From Mastigocoleus testarum BC008 (GTDB lineage: Bacteria > Cyanobacteriota > Cyanobacteriia > Cyanobacteriales > Nostocaceae), in NCBI RefSeq assembly GCF_001456025.1, contig NZ_LMTZ01000066.1, positions 102,088-166,087 on the forward strand: DNA of 64,000 bases. The letters run 5' to 3'. Positions 20,402 to 29,330 of this stretch are shown in pieces (the first letter of the stretch is position 1; every line of letters starts with the position of its first letter). The position numbers were made by a program, and so were the translations under genes. Under the pieces are notes generated by a model. The model saw only the letters and a list, made by a program, of their open reading frames with translations, was not told the DNA's origin and did no database searches.

Positions 20402-21385
20402 ATGAAAATCCTTGTCACTGGCAGTTCTGGGCATCTAGGCGAGGCGCTAGTTCGTACATTGCACGACGCTAATCATGAGGTCGTCAGTCTGGATATTAAG
20501 CCATCACCGTTTACGACGGTGGTTGGATCGATCTTCGATCGCGAATGCGTCAGAATTTGTATGAAAGGTGTGGGTACTGTCTATCATGCCGCAACGTTGC
20601 ACAAGCCTCATGTTGCCACTCACAGCATGCAAGAGTTTGTCGAGACGAATATTCATGGAACTTTGGTTTTGCTGGAGGAAGCTGCCGCCTGTGGAGTGGC
20701 ATCATTTGTGTTTACCAGCACAACGAGCGTATTTGGTAACGCCCTCAGACTCCCACTGGGAACACCAGCTGTTTGGGTTACAGAGGAAGTAACCCCGATT
20801 CCCAGGAACATATATGGTGTTACGAAGACGGCGGCAGAAGACCTTTGTCACCTTTTCTATAGGAAACGGGGTCTTAATTGCGTTGTTCTTCGCACGTCTC
20901 GATTCTTCCCAGAAGAAGATGATGACAGGGTTCAGCGCCAATCTTATGACGACCAAAATGCGAAAGCTAATGAGTTTCTTTTTCGACGTGTCGATTTGGA
21001 AGATGTCGTTAGTGCGCACCTTTTGGCCAGCGAAAACGCCTCATCAATCGGTTTTGGGAAATACATTATCAGTGCAACTACGCCCTTCTTGACCGAAGAC
21101 CTTACTGAACTGCGAACCAATGCACCGCGCGTGTTGCGAAAACGAGTTCCTGAGTACGAGCAAATTTACCAACGCTATGGATGGAAGATGTTCCAAGGGA
21201 TTGATCGAGTCTATATCAACTCCAAGGCGCGAAAAGACCTAAAGTGGGAACCAAAATACAATTTCACTCATGTGTTGAGCCATCTGAGAAAGGGAACCGA
21301 TCCGCGAAGCCCGCTTGCTAGAGTTATAGATTCGAAGGGCTATCACTCGGTCATATTTGATGAGGGACCATATCCTGTTGAGTGA
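20402..21385 (+). CDS. NAD-dependent sugar epimerase/dehydratase, likely acquired
   Basis: A protein of about 327 residues of the extended SDR family. The NAD-binding GxxGxxG is at the very start (MKILVTGSSGHLGEALVRTL), the catalytic Ser/Thr region is FVFTSTTSVFG and the YxxxK pair is in NIYGVTKTAAEDL. Further family marks are VVLRTSRFFPEEDDD and RVDLEDVVSAHLLA. It probably acts on a nucleotide sugar; the exact substrate is unclear. The start is placed at the ATG at 20402, directly before the NAD fold (20396 is also possible; upstream codons from 20324 do not look like the fold). Base and codon use are visibly richer in G and C than the neighbours. It lies between the WD40 gene and a decayed copy of that gene's tail. 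Confidence 0.75.
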   Translation: MKILVTGSSGHLGEALVRTLHDANHEVVSLDIKPSPFTTVVGSIFDRECVRICMKGVGTVYHAATLHKPHVATHSMQEFVETNIHGTLVLLEEAAACGVASFVFTSTTSVFGNALRLPLGTPAVWVTEEVTPIPRNIYGVTKTAAEDLCHLFYRKRGLNCVVLRTSRFFPEEDDDRVQRQSYDDQNAKANEFLFRRVDLEDVVSAHLLASENASSIGFGKYIISATTPFLTEDLTELRTNAPRVLRKRVPEYEQIYQRYGWKMFQGIDRVYINSKARKDLKWEPKYNFTHVLSHLRKGTDPRSPLARVIDSKGYHSVIFDEGPYPVE

Positions 21386-21444
21386 ATGGTCGCTTCTTGA
21401 TGGCGGATGCAAGGGAAGCCAAAAGTGTACCAGTGACTATTACA

Positions 21445-21536
21445 TACAGCATCTTTGCAATTGGATCTAAGATTATTTGAAAACTGATGCAGAGTTGGAA
21501 CGGGACGATCAACACCTATGTGATGACATTATTTAA
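21445..21536 (+). pseudogene. Decayed duplicate of the WD40-gene C-terminus
   Basis: About 90 bases align with the last codons of the WD40 gene (20093-20183). Translation gives CNWI, stop, DYLKTDAELERDDQHLCDDI and a terminal stop, against [18 protein letters not shown] and [10 protein letters not shown] in the intact gene. The in-frame stop is GAA changed to TAA. No WD40 repeats remain upstream of it; the epimerase gene lies between the two copies. It is the leftover tail of a second, paralogous gene or of a duplication. Confidence 0.85.
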
Positions 21537-21865
21537 ATTTAGTTAGCTTTCAGGGTCAAGAAATTTCATTATTGCTTGTCTCATATTTTGCACCTCTCAG
21601 TACAAACCCAGGTAAATTCAAAATATGCGTGATAACGCTACCTAATTATGATGAGTTTTTATTGATAGACCAAGGGTTTTAGCTTTTTACTGAGTAATAC
21701 AATTGCATAAACTTTTATTGGTGTAATATATAAGTTGTTTGGCGTTGGTCAGTGTGTAATGCTTTTGGTGCAAATATCTAGGAAAAATTAATGTTTTAAT
21801 AACTTAATTTCTTGATTAGCATTCTCTATTGAGCAACGACAGTTGTTTTACCTTGTTAGGTTTTT

Positions 21866-22078
21866 CTAACTACGGTATGTGACCGCACTCATTAATAAAG
21901 CAGAGTTCGATATTACCCTGCAATGCAGAACCACCTGAGCCCCGTTGGTCGTATAAAATACAGTGAAAACGGGAAGTAAAACTTTCGGTAAATGGAAGAA
22001 AATAAGGGATTTTCCAGTACCATGATCGCACCACAATATTTGACCGTCGGTGGTCTTGAGAATATTTTCTTTCCACAT
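21866..22078 (-). pseudogene. Alpha/beta-hydrolase pseudogene remnant
   Basis: Two overlapping minus-strand frames carry pieces of one alpha/beta hydrolase. One has ILKTTDGQILWCDHGTGKSL, the start of the fold. The other has FHCILYDQRGSGGSALQGN, the YDQRGxGxS strand, then directly NIELCFINECGHIP, the C-terminal catalytic His region. The nucleophile elbow and lid are missing, so there is at least one frameshift and a large internal deletion. No function is possible. Confidence 0.65.
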
Positions 22079-22243
22079 AAGTAATTTACGCTGCGCTTTT
22101 TATACGCTTCAAATATTTATGATACTGCTATTACGGTTTCTAGCAGTGCCGAAAAAAATCAAAGTATCTATTAAATGTGAGTTGTAAGACGCAATATAAA
22201 CCTTAACAATAAAAGAAATAACCAATCTTTTAAGATCTAAAGT

Positions 22244-23758
22244 ATGAGCTTCCGTGACGAGTTTAAACTTCTGCTACGCGCCCGTTATCCTTTGCTTTAC
22301 ATTGCTACCTATGAAGAGGAACGGGTGGAAGCTGCTATTCGGGAAGAAGCGACCAATCAAGGTAATCGCCCGATTTATATCTGGGATTTTGTTGATGGTT
22401 ACCAGGGTAATCCCAATGACCAAGGTTTTGGGCGGCGTAACCCATTACAAGCTTTGGAATTAGTAGAAAAGTTATCTCCAAATGCACCAGCGGTGTTTAT
22501 TTTGCGGGACTATCACCGATTTTTAGAAGATGTAGCGATTGCGCGCAAACTACGTAATTTTGCCCGCCTTCTTAAGTCACAACCGAAAAATATTGTGCTG
22601 TTGTCGCCGCGCATTAATATTCCTGATGATTTGATGGAAGTTTTGACAGTGGTGGATTTTCCATTACCAGCCAAGACAGAAATAAAAACTGAGATCGAAC
22701 GTCTGTTAGCTTCAACTGGTACTTCTCTGTCTGCGAAGTTTTTGGATGACTTGGTAAGCTCTTGTCAGGGTTTATCTATGGAGCGTATTCGTAGAGTTTT
22801 AGCACGGGCGATCGCATCCCACGGAGAATTACAACCAGAAGATGTGGAATTAGTATTAGCTGAAAAGCGCCAAACCATTCGCCAAACCCAAATTTTGGAT
22901 TTCATTCCTGCCACAGAACAAATTTCTGATATTGGTGGTTTAGATAACCTTAAAGATTGGTTATTGCGCCGGGGTGGAGCATTTAGTGAAAAAGCCCGAC
23001 AATATGGTTTACCCCATCCCCGTGGTTTGCTATTAATCGGAATTCAAGGAACTGGTAAATCTTTAACTGCAAAGGCGATCGCCCACCATTGGCATTTACC
23101 ACTTTTACGCTTGGATGTCGGACGTTTGTTTGCTGGATTAGTCGGTGAATCGGAATCCCGGACGCGACAGATGATCCAGGTAGCTGAAGCCCTTGCTCCT
23201 TGTATTTTGTGGATAGATGAAATAGATAAAGCATTTTCTGGACTTGGTAGTAAAGGAGATGCGGGAACTACTAGCCGAGTATTTGGAACATTTATTACTT
23301 GGTTAGCAGAAAAAACCTCACCTGTATTTGTTGTTGCCACCGCTAACGATATCCAAGCTTTACCACCGGAAATATTGCGTAAGGGAAGATTTGATGAGAT
23401 ATTTTTTGTCGGTTTACCAATTCAGGAAGAACGCAAAGCAATTTATGAAGTACATTTAACTCGCTTACGTCCTCATAACATCAAAAATTATGACATTGAA
23501 AGATTAGCCTATGAAACTCCTGATTTTTCTGGAGCCGAAATCGAGCAAACTTTAATTGAAGCAATGCATATTGGCTTTAGTCAGAATCGAGACTTTACCA
23601 CCGATGACATTTTAGAAGCTGCTTCTCAAATTATTCCCTTAGCAAGAACAGCCCAAGAACAAATTGAAAAATTACGGGAGTGGGCTGCTGCAGGTAGGGC
23701 GCGTCTAGCTTCAAAACATAATCCTTTGAGTGACAGAATACAGCAACAGTTACAGTAA
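22244..23758 (+). CDS. ycf46: Ycf46-type AAA+ ATPase
   Basis: A 504-residue AAA+ ATPase of the Ycf46 family, conserved in cyanobacteria and some plastids. The N-terminal domain (about 1-220) starts MSFRDEFKLLLRARYPLLYI and ends in a helical region (LSMERIRRVLARAIASHGEL). The AAA+ module holds GIQGTGKSLTAKAIA (Walker A, about 265-279), ILWIDEIDKAFSG (Walker B), VVATANDIQALPPEILRKGR (sensor 1 and Arg finger) and DFSGAEIEQTLIEAM (sensor 2 region). Length is usual. In Synechocystis Ycf46 has been tied to photosynthesis under low inorganic carbon; that role is carried over by family only. It is monocistronic. Confidence 0.9.
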   Translation: MSFRDEFKLLLRARYPLLYIATYEEERVEAAIREEATNQGNRPIYIWDFVDGYQGNPNDQGFGRRNPLQALELVEKLSPNAPAVFILRDYHRFLEDVAIARKLRNFARLLKSQPKNIVLLSPRINIPDDLMEVLTVVDFPLPAKTEIKTEIERLLASTGTSLSAKFLDDLVSSCQGLSMERIRRVLARAIASHGELQPEDVELVLAEKRQTIRQTQILDFIPATEQISDIGGLDNLKDWLLRRGGAFSEKARQYGLPHPRGLLLIGIQGTGKSLTAKAIAHHWHLPLLRLDVGRLFAGLVGESESRTRQMIQVAEALAPCILWIDEIDKAFSGLGSKGDAGTTSRVFGTFITWLAEKTSPVFVVATANDIQALPPEILRKGRFDEIFFVGLPIQEERKAIYEVHLTRLRPHNIKNYDIERLAYETPDFSGAEIEQTLIEAMHIGFSQNRDFTTDDILEAASQIIPLARTAQEQIEKLREWAAAGRARLASKHNPLSDRIQQQLQ

Positions 23759-23859
23759 GAATTACTTAGGGGAACTCGCTAAAAAATTAGTAATAATTAA
23801 CCCTCCAATTTACAGGAGGGCTAATTATTAGTTAATCCTTCAAAATCTAGGGGATTAAA

Positions 23860-24107
23860 AGCTGTAAGACGCTTTCAGCAAGCAAAAGAACTATATCCAG
23901 ACGGTGTTGTCAGCAAAGGTACATGGCAGGTATATTGTCAAAGCTGTTGTCACAAAAGGGAAGAAAGTAGGAACTTACTTCGGTCGAGTATTGTGCCGTA
24001 AAAGTGGAAGTTTTGATATTGCGACTAAAACAGGAAGAGTCGCCGGGATTAACTATAAATTTTGTATTTCAGTTCACAAGAAAGATGTTTATTCTTACTC
24101 GTTTTAA
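23860..24107 (+). pseudogene. IscB-like (RRXRR/HNH) nuclease C-terminal relic
   Basis: The frame from about 23919 reads GRYIVKAVVTKGKKVGTYFG, RVLCRKSGSFDIATKTGRVA and GINYKFCISVHKKDVYSYSF before a stop at 24105-24107. This is the conserved C-terminus of RRXRR/HNH proteins of the IscB family (GDIVKAxVTKGKK, GTYxGRVAVRxxGSFNI, GxSYKYC, DGYxYS). The RRXRR arginine helix, RuvC and HNH parts are absent, and preceding bases (23860-23918) look coding in another frame, so the gene is truncated and frameshifted. IscB proteins are RNA-guided nucleases carried by IS200/IS605-like elements. Confidence 0.6.
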
Positions 24108-24117
24108 AAGCTTTTCA

Positions 24118-24168
24118 GGGGCAATAAATTACCCCGTCGTTTTTCCTCCCAGTTATAAATGGACTGGG
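24118..24168 (+). repeat. Tandem hairpins, possible element right end
   Basis: Directly after the IscB-like relic lie two hairpins: GGGG-CAATAAATTA-CCCC (24118-24135) and CCCAGT-TATAAATGG-ACTGGG (24148-24168), the latter followed by CTTCC. Such paired hairpins resemble the right end of IS200/IS605-type elements and suggest that the relic was part of one. Confidence 0.4.
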
Positions 24169-24548
24169 CTTCCTAACTCCCGCAAGGTCTTTGTGAGTAT
24201 GTTCTAATTTCTATATATCGAGAGAAAATTCTGAAATTTCAACCAAAAAAATAGATGCTTATATACGTAGCATGCTGCAAAAATGTAGGGTGTTACCTTT
24301 ACCGTTTGGTTGAATGTGGAACAGATACAGAAAATAACTCTTCTAAATTTATAATTCCCAATTTCTACTTCCTAGGCTGAAATCTTAAACCCTTATCCCA
24401 GGACATATACTGAAAATTGATTTTATGTACTTTTATTGGGGGGACGGATTCGAGTGCAAATGCAATAATAGGTGAGAAATTAAAGTGGATAACACAGCAG
24501 TTAATGGCTAAGCCTTTAACTCATTAATAACTTGATGGTGTTGAAGAT

Positions 24549-25061
24549 ATGATTTTTGTCAACATACTAAAGTTTCTGTTTGGTTTTGCTTTAGCCATTG
24601 CTATTTTAGCTGGTGGTAGTGTGGTTGCTGCGCTTTACTTTATTAACCGAAATGCCGTAACCCCCAACAAACCAACGTTCGATAATGATCGACCTCCAGC
24701 CATAACTGCAGGGGTAAAACCAGGAGAATCAGCATTTACCACTACTTCTAAAGCGAAGGAGAAAAAAAATACAAAATCCCAAAATACACCATCACAAAAA
24801 GATAAACAGTCAGCAGAAGAAGAAAAATCTTCACAACCTTTGCCACCAGGGGCTTACAACGCTCGGGTAACATGGCCACAAGGTTTAATTTTGCGTTCTG
24901 AACCCAACACAGATGCCGAATCTGTTGGTGGGGTGGGTTTCAACAAAAAAGTTATTGTTTTACAATCCAGCCGAGATAAAGCTTGGCAAAAAGTTCGAGT
25001 AGTAGATACAGATGAGGAAGCTTGGGTAAAAGGTGGTAACACTAAACGTATTGATGAATAA
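24549..25061 (+). CDS. Membrane-anchored SH3b-domain protein
   Basis: A 170-residue protein with one N-terminal transmembrane helix (about 8-32, LFGFALAIAILAGGSVVAAL), a charged, Lys/Glu/Ser/Pro-rich linker (about 60-95), and a C-terminal bacterial SH3 domain (about 104-166) shown by ARVTWPQGLILRSEPNTDAE, VGFNKKVIVLQSS, AWQKVRVVDTDEEAWVKGG. The domain would face the periplasm. SH3b modules bind cell wall or proteins; the target is unknown. A terminator-like hairpin follows. Confidence 0.8.
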   Translation: MIFVNILKFLFGFALAIAILAGGSVVAALYFINRNAVTPNKPTFDNDRPPAITAGVKPGESAFTTTSKAKEKKNTKSQNTPSQKDKQSAEEEKSSQPLPPGAYNARVTWPQGLILRSEPNTDAESVGGVGFNKKVIVLQSSRDKAWQKVRVVDTDEEAWVKGGNTKRIDE

Positions 25062-25102
25062 TTAAAATAAAAGCCTAGTAAAAAAAATCAAATAAAAAAC
25101 GG

Positions 25103-25125
25103 GGGTTACAGCATTGCTGTATCCC
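25103..25125 (+). terminator. Intrinsic terminator after the SH3 gene
   Basis: GGG-T-TACAGC, loop ATT, GCTGTA-T-CCC gives a stem with one mismatch about 40 bases after the stop, followed by TATATATTTT. Confidence 0.65.
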
Positions 25126-25488
25126 TATATATTTTAGGTATCTTGTTATGATTCAATAGTGATATTTTCAATTTTAAATTTTAGGCTTGAAATAGAAAAT
25201 AATTTGGATATTTTACTTGTAGCGATAGCTTCACGAAAAGATAACTAAATTTATAAAAATTCTATTAATGTAAATAACTAATATTAATTGAGATTGATAG
25301 TTAAACTTATCTATACTCAAATGTCATATGAATAACTATTTGGTATATATTATCTATAAGTTTAATTAAGCATTCAATATTAACAACTAACCGACTCAAG
25401 AGTAAATAGCAAGTTACCTAAATACTGATACTGTATATTTAAAAATATCATAATTGCTTCGTAAATCGAACTAGATATTTCGGAGATA
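25126..25488. other. AT-rich upstream region of the ABC importer
   Basis: About 360 very AT-rich bases before the binding-protein gene. No operator palindrome or conserved box could be identified. A CGGAGA sequence just before the start codon is the likely ribosome binding site. Confidence 0.45.
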
Positions 25489-27144
25489 ATGTTTCACTTC
25501 CAATTGCCTAAAATACTGTCGAAAATACCACATAAACTAAAATTGCCAACGGTAATATTTGCCGTTATATTAGTTCTTCTATTTACTTCGATGCCACATG
25601 CATTGACAGAGCAGCCAGTTACCTTAAATATGCTGATGACAGCCCCGGATGCTCAACCTTGGAAAACAGGAATAATCAAAGACTTTGAAGCAAAAAATCC
25701 AGGTATTCGTATCAATATAGTTGAAGGTCCAAATTCAACTAATCTATTAGAGGATCTTTACACTTCTGCTTTTATTTTAGGTGATTCGCCTTATGATTTG
25801 GTGAATATGGATGTAGTTTGGACTCCAAAATTTGCAGCAGCTGGATGGTTATTAGATTTAACAGATAAAATTTCTTCAGATGAATTAACAGCTTTCTCTG
25901 AAAAAGATGTAGAGGGAAGGCGTTACCAAGAAAAATTATATGGAATTCCCATGCGTTCCGATGTAGGAATGCTTTATTATCGCAAAGATTTACTTGAAAA
26001 AGCAGGGTTTGCAGCACCACAAACTTTTTCAGATCTAATGAAAATTTCCCAAACATTACAAAAGGGAAATAAGGCGAAATGGGGTTACATTTGGCAAGGC
26101 AAACAATATGAAGGACTAGTTGCAATGTTTGCAGAAGTTCTACAAGGTCATGGAGGATTTTGGGTTAATCCAGAAAATTTGGAAGTGGGATTAGACCGAC
26201 CAGCAACTATTGAAGCAATTAAGTTTCTCAAGCAAACGATCGCAGATAAAGTTTCTCCAAGTGGTGTAACCACATATCAAGAAGAAGAAACTAGAAGATT
26301 ATTTCAAAGTGGACAGGCGGTTTTTTTACGGAATTGGCCTTATGTTTGGCCCCTTGCGAATACAGATGATTCTCCACTTAAAGGTAAAATAGCAATCAAA
26401 CCAATGCTTGCAACTCCTAATAATACGGGTGGAGCTTGTTTGGGAGGATGGGCACTAGGAATTTCTAAATCTTCCAAACATCCTGAAGAAGCTTGGAAAG
26501 CAATTAAGTATTTCACTTCTGAAGCAGCGCAACGTAAGTTTATTTTAGAAGCTGGTTTTGTACCAAGTAGGCGTTCTTTATTTACAGACCCAGAAATTGT
26601 TAAAAAATATCCCCACTACCCAACACTTTTAAAGGTTGTAGAACAAGCTGTTTTACGTCCCCCAATTCCTCAATATGCCCAAGCATCAGATATTTTACAA
26701 CGCTATTTGAGTGCTGCATTAACTAATAGAATGTCACCAGAAGCAGCTATGAATGCCGCAGCAAATGAAACTCGGCAATTATTAGGTGAAAAAGTTAATC
26801 AAAGAATATCAATTGCAGATGGCGAATTAAATGTACAAGAAATAAGTGAAGAGAAATCCGCAAACTTACCTCAAAGATTAATATCAGAAAGACCAATATT
26901 AGAAAAACCGGTATTAGAAAGGCCAGTATTAGAAAATACAGATTTATCTCCATTAGAGGAAGTCATACCCACACTACTGGAAGAAAAATCATTCACACAA
27001 GATGACGCACAAATTCAAGATATAAAAAGCATCGATTTATTCCAGGAAGAAATACCTGTCACACAACCTCAAGAGAAAAATTTAAACATACAACAGAGTT
27101 TAAGCACACAAAAATATGGAGCATTACTATTAACCACTAACTAA
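25489..27144 (+). CDS. Carbohydrate ABC importer, substrate-binding protein
   Basis: A 551-residue family-1 extracellular solute-binding protein. An N-terminal membrane anchor or signal (about 19-40, LPTVIFAVILVLLFTSMPHA) without a clear lipobox precedes VTLNMLMTAPDAQPWKTGII and the typical YGIPMRSDVGMLYYRKDLLE, GQAVFLRNWPYVWPLA, GGWALGISKSSKHPEEAWKA motifs. The binding domain ends near residue 440 (NAAANETRQLLGEKVNQRIS). About 110 further residues, acidic and low in complexity, contain near-repeats (ISERPILEKPVLERPVLENT) and are not part of the family fold. It feeds the two permeases that follow. The sugar cannot be read from sequence; maltose/trehalose/glucoside-type ligands are typical of the family. 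Confidence 0.85.
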   Translation: MFHFQLPKILSKIPHKLKLPTVIFAVILVLLFTSMPHALTEQPVTLNMLMTAPDAQPWKTGIIKDFEAKNPGIRINIVEGPNSTNLLEDLYTSAFILGDSPYDLVNMDVVWTPKFAAAGWLLDLTDKISSDELTAFSEKDVEGRRYQEKLYGIPMRSDVGMLYYRKDLLEKAGFAAPQTFSDLMKISQTLQKGNKAKWGYIWQGKQYEGLVAMFAEVLQGHGGFWVNPENLEVGLDRPATIEAIKFLKQTIADKVSPSGVTTYQEEETRRLFQSGQAVFLRNWPYVWPLANTDDSPLKGKIAIKPMLATPNNTGGACLGGWALGISKSSKHPEEAWKAIKYFTSEAAQRKFILEAGFVPSRRSLFTDPEIVKKYPHYPTLLKVVEQAVLRPPIPQYAQASDILQRYLSAALTNRMSPEAAMNAAANETRQLLGEKVNQRISIADGELNVQEISEEKSANLPQRLISERPILEKPVLERPVLENTDLSPLEEVIPTLLEEKSFTQDDAQIQDIKSIDLFQEEIPVTQPQEKNLNIQQSLSTQKYGALLLTTN

Positions 27145-27249
27145 CAATTGCAACTCTAATCTAAAAATTACACACTAACGATCGCAAACTAAGTCTAAAC
27201 AACTAAAGCTCGCATATAAATTACCTAAGTTCGGTAATAAATAAGAAAA

Positions 27250-28149
27250 ATGCAAACCATCCGAAGTCGAGAACAGCGAACTGCCTTAATATTTTTACTA
27301 CCTGCTTTAATCTTACTTTTGCTCGTATTTGGTTATCCAATAATTCGTGCTTTTTGGTTAAGTTTATTTACAAAAAATTTGGGTACCGAACTACAGCCAA
27401 TCTTTGCAGGCTTTGATAATTACATACGAATGGTAGGAGATGGTCGTTTTTGGAATAGTTTGTGGACAACTACCATTTTCACCACAGCATCAGTAATTAT
27501 TGAATTACTCTTGGGATTAGGTATCGCCTTAGTCCTAAATCAAAAGTTTGTTGGAAGAGGTGTGATGCGCACCGTCGCAATTTTACCCTGGGCTTTACCA
27601 ACAGCATTAATTGGTTTAGCTTGGGCGTGGATATTTAACGATCAATTTGGCGTTGCTAATGATATTTTATTACGCTTAGGTTTTATAGATACTGGTATTA
27701 ATTGGTTGGGAGAACCAACATTAGCAATGGTAGCAGTAATATTTGCAGATGTTTGGAAAACCACCCCATTTATTAGTATTTTACTTTTAGCTGGTTTACA
27801 ATCGATTTCACCAGATTTATACGAAGCTCATTCTATAGATGGAGCATCTTCTTGGCAAAGTTTCCGCCAAATAACTTTACCATTATTGATGCCACAAATC
27901 TTGATTGCAATGTTGTTTCGTTTTGCTCAAGCTTTTGGAATTTTTGACTTAATTAAAGTTATGACTGAGGGTGGTCCTGGTGGAGCAACAGAGGTTGTGT
28001 CGATGTATATTTACTCTACCGTTATGCGCTATTTGGACTTTGGTTATGGTGCAGCGCTAGTAGTCGTAACATTTTTATTATTGATTTTTGCAGTTGTACT
28101 AGCAAGCTTACTGCTTAAAAATTTACGTTCTCGAAGTTCGCAATTTTAA
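27250..28149 (+). CDS. Carbohydrate ABC importer permease (MalF/UgpA type)
   Basis: A 299-residue inner-membrane permease with six transmembrane helices; the first is TALIFLLPALILLLLVFGYP. The EAA loop that docks the ATPase reads YEAHSIDGASSWQSFRQITL followed by PLLMPQ, which matches the EAA-G-(I)LP consensus. It is shorter than E. coli MalF and like UgpA, LacF and ThuF. It pairs with the second permease to form the channel. The gene lies about 105 bases after the binding-protein gene. Confidence 0.88.
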   Translation: MQTIRSREQRTALIFLLPALILLLLVFGYPIIRAFWLSLFTKNLGTELQPIFAGFDNYIRMVGDGRFWNSLWTTTIFTTASVIIELLLGLGIALVLNQKFVGRGVMRTVAILPWALPTALIGLAWAWIFNDQFGVANDILLRLGFIDTGINWLGEPTLAMVAVIFADVWKTTPFISILLLAGLQSISPDLYEAHSIDGASSWQSFRQITLPLLMPQILIAMLFRFAQAFGIFDLIKVMTEGGPGGATEVVSMYIYSTVMRYLDFGYGAALVVVTFLLLIFAVVLASLLLKNLRSRSSQF

Positions 28150-28436
28150 TTATCAGTTAATGCGCAATACTTACAGTACGCTTACGCTAGACCGCGCACG
28201 CTTTGCTAATAGTTTAAGTAAGTAGGCGAGAAAAAAGTAAACTATGTGAATAAATATAAAATATCTGTATTTGGCTCGTAGTAGCGCTTTAGCGCTAAAG
28301 CACTACTACAAACAAGTTATGATTTTTCTTACTAACATACTTATGGCTAACGCCACGCCCTTACGGGCTACAGTTACCAATTAACAATTACCAATTACCA
28401 ATTATCAGTTAGTAAATTTTCAATTATCCCAAACAA
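28150..28436. repeat. Repeat-packed spacer between permease genes
   Basis: The spacer contains a 32-bp near-perfect palindrome (28278-28309, GTAGTAGCGCTTTAG / CTAAAGCACTACTAC), a GC-rich dispersed repeat from 28341 (GGCTAACGCCACGCCCTTAC) and copies of ACCAATT (28374-28412). The 43 bases at 28341-28383 recur identically at 29331-29373. Confidence 0.75.
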
Positions 28437-29321
28437 ATGACTTCAGTTTCTCCTAAATATAAAATTAATTCTGAAGAAAATAATACTACAAAAAATGTAG
28501 GCAGAAAAATATTATTATGGCTTGCCGTGGTTCTAATTACTATTTTTTGCCTTGCTCCTGTAATGTGGCAATTATTGACTTCATTTAAAACTAAAGAAGC
28601 TATAGAAGAAGTTCCTACGGCTTATTTTACTCTGAGTTTAACTTGGAAACATTATATTGATTTATTTAGTAGGCGTCCTTTTTGGCTTTATATACTAAAT
28701 AGTGCCCTTATTTCTTTTGTTTCAACAGCCTTTGCATTAGCTGTAGGAGCACCTGCGGCTTATGCATTAGCTCGTTTACGTCCATGGGGTGGCAAAGTTA
28801 TTTTGGCTGCTATTTTAATTGTAACTTTGTTCCCTGGCATTTTATTATTCTTAGGCTTATTAGAAATCATTCAATGGCTACATTTGGGTAATAATTATTT
28901 GGCATTAATTATTCCCTATACAGCAATTAATTTGCCACTCACAATTTTAGTTTTACGTAGCTTTTTTGAACAACTTCCTAAAGACTTAGAAGATTCAGCA
29001 CGAATTGATGGTTACAACACGGTGCAAATGTTAGTTTATATTTTGCTACCAATGACTGTTCCAGCGTTAGTAACAACAGGAATTTTGACATTTATTTTTG
29101 CTTGGAATGAGTTTATTTTTGCTCTAACATTTATTACTCGGGAAAGCATGAAAACTATTCCCATCGCTGCAGCACAATTGGGTGGTGCATCCAGTTATGA
29201 AATACCTTATGGTTCTATCGCCGCAGCAACAGTTGTGGGAACTTTTCCTTTAGTTGTATTGGTATTATTTTTCCAACGAAAAATTGTTCAAGGTCTTACC
29301 GCTGGAGCTGTTAAGGGTTAA
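28437..29321 (+). CDS. Carbohydrate ABC importer permease (MalG/UgpE type)
   Basis: A 294-residue six-helix inner-membrane permease. The EAA loop reads LEDSARIDGYNTVQMLVYIL followed by LPMTVPAL, and the C-terminus IVQGLTAGAVKG is characteristic of the MalG/UgpE class. It forms a heterodimer with the preceding permease. It begins with a hydrophilic N-terminal tail of about 25 residues before the first helix (ILLWLAVVLITIFCLAPVMW). Confidence 0.9.
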   Translation: MTSVSPKYKINSEENNTTKNVGRKILLWLAVVLITIFCLAPVMWQLLTSFKTKEAIEEVPTAYFTLSLTWKHYIDLFSRRPFWLYILNSALISFVSTAFALAVGAPAAYALARLRPWGGKVILAAILIVTLFPGILLFLGLLEIIQWLHLGNNYLALIIPYTAINLPLTILVLRSFFEQLPKDLEDSARIDGYNTVQMLVYILLPMTVPALVTTGILTFIFAWNEFIFALTFITRESMKTIPIAAAQLGGASSYEIPYGSIAAATVVGTFPLVVLVLFFQRKIVQGLTAGAVKG

Positions 29322-29330
29322 TTTATCAGT

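Larger units (their letters stand above)
21386..22243. other. Relic-rich intergenic region
   Basis: Nearly 860 bases without an intact gene. It contains a decayed copy of the WD40-gene tail (21445-21536) and an alpha/beta-hydrolase pseudogene (21866-22078), both listed separately, and AT-rich sequence. It appears to be a graveyard of rearranged DNA. Confidence 0.6.

Noticed and set aside
21866..22078. Two overlapping intact small minus-strand genes
   Set aside because: The two frames contain complementary parts of one hydrolase, so this is a frameshifted pseudogene.
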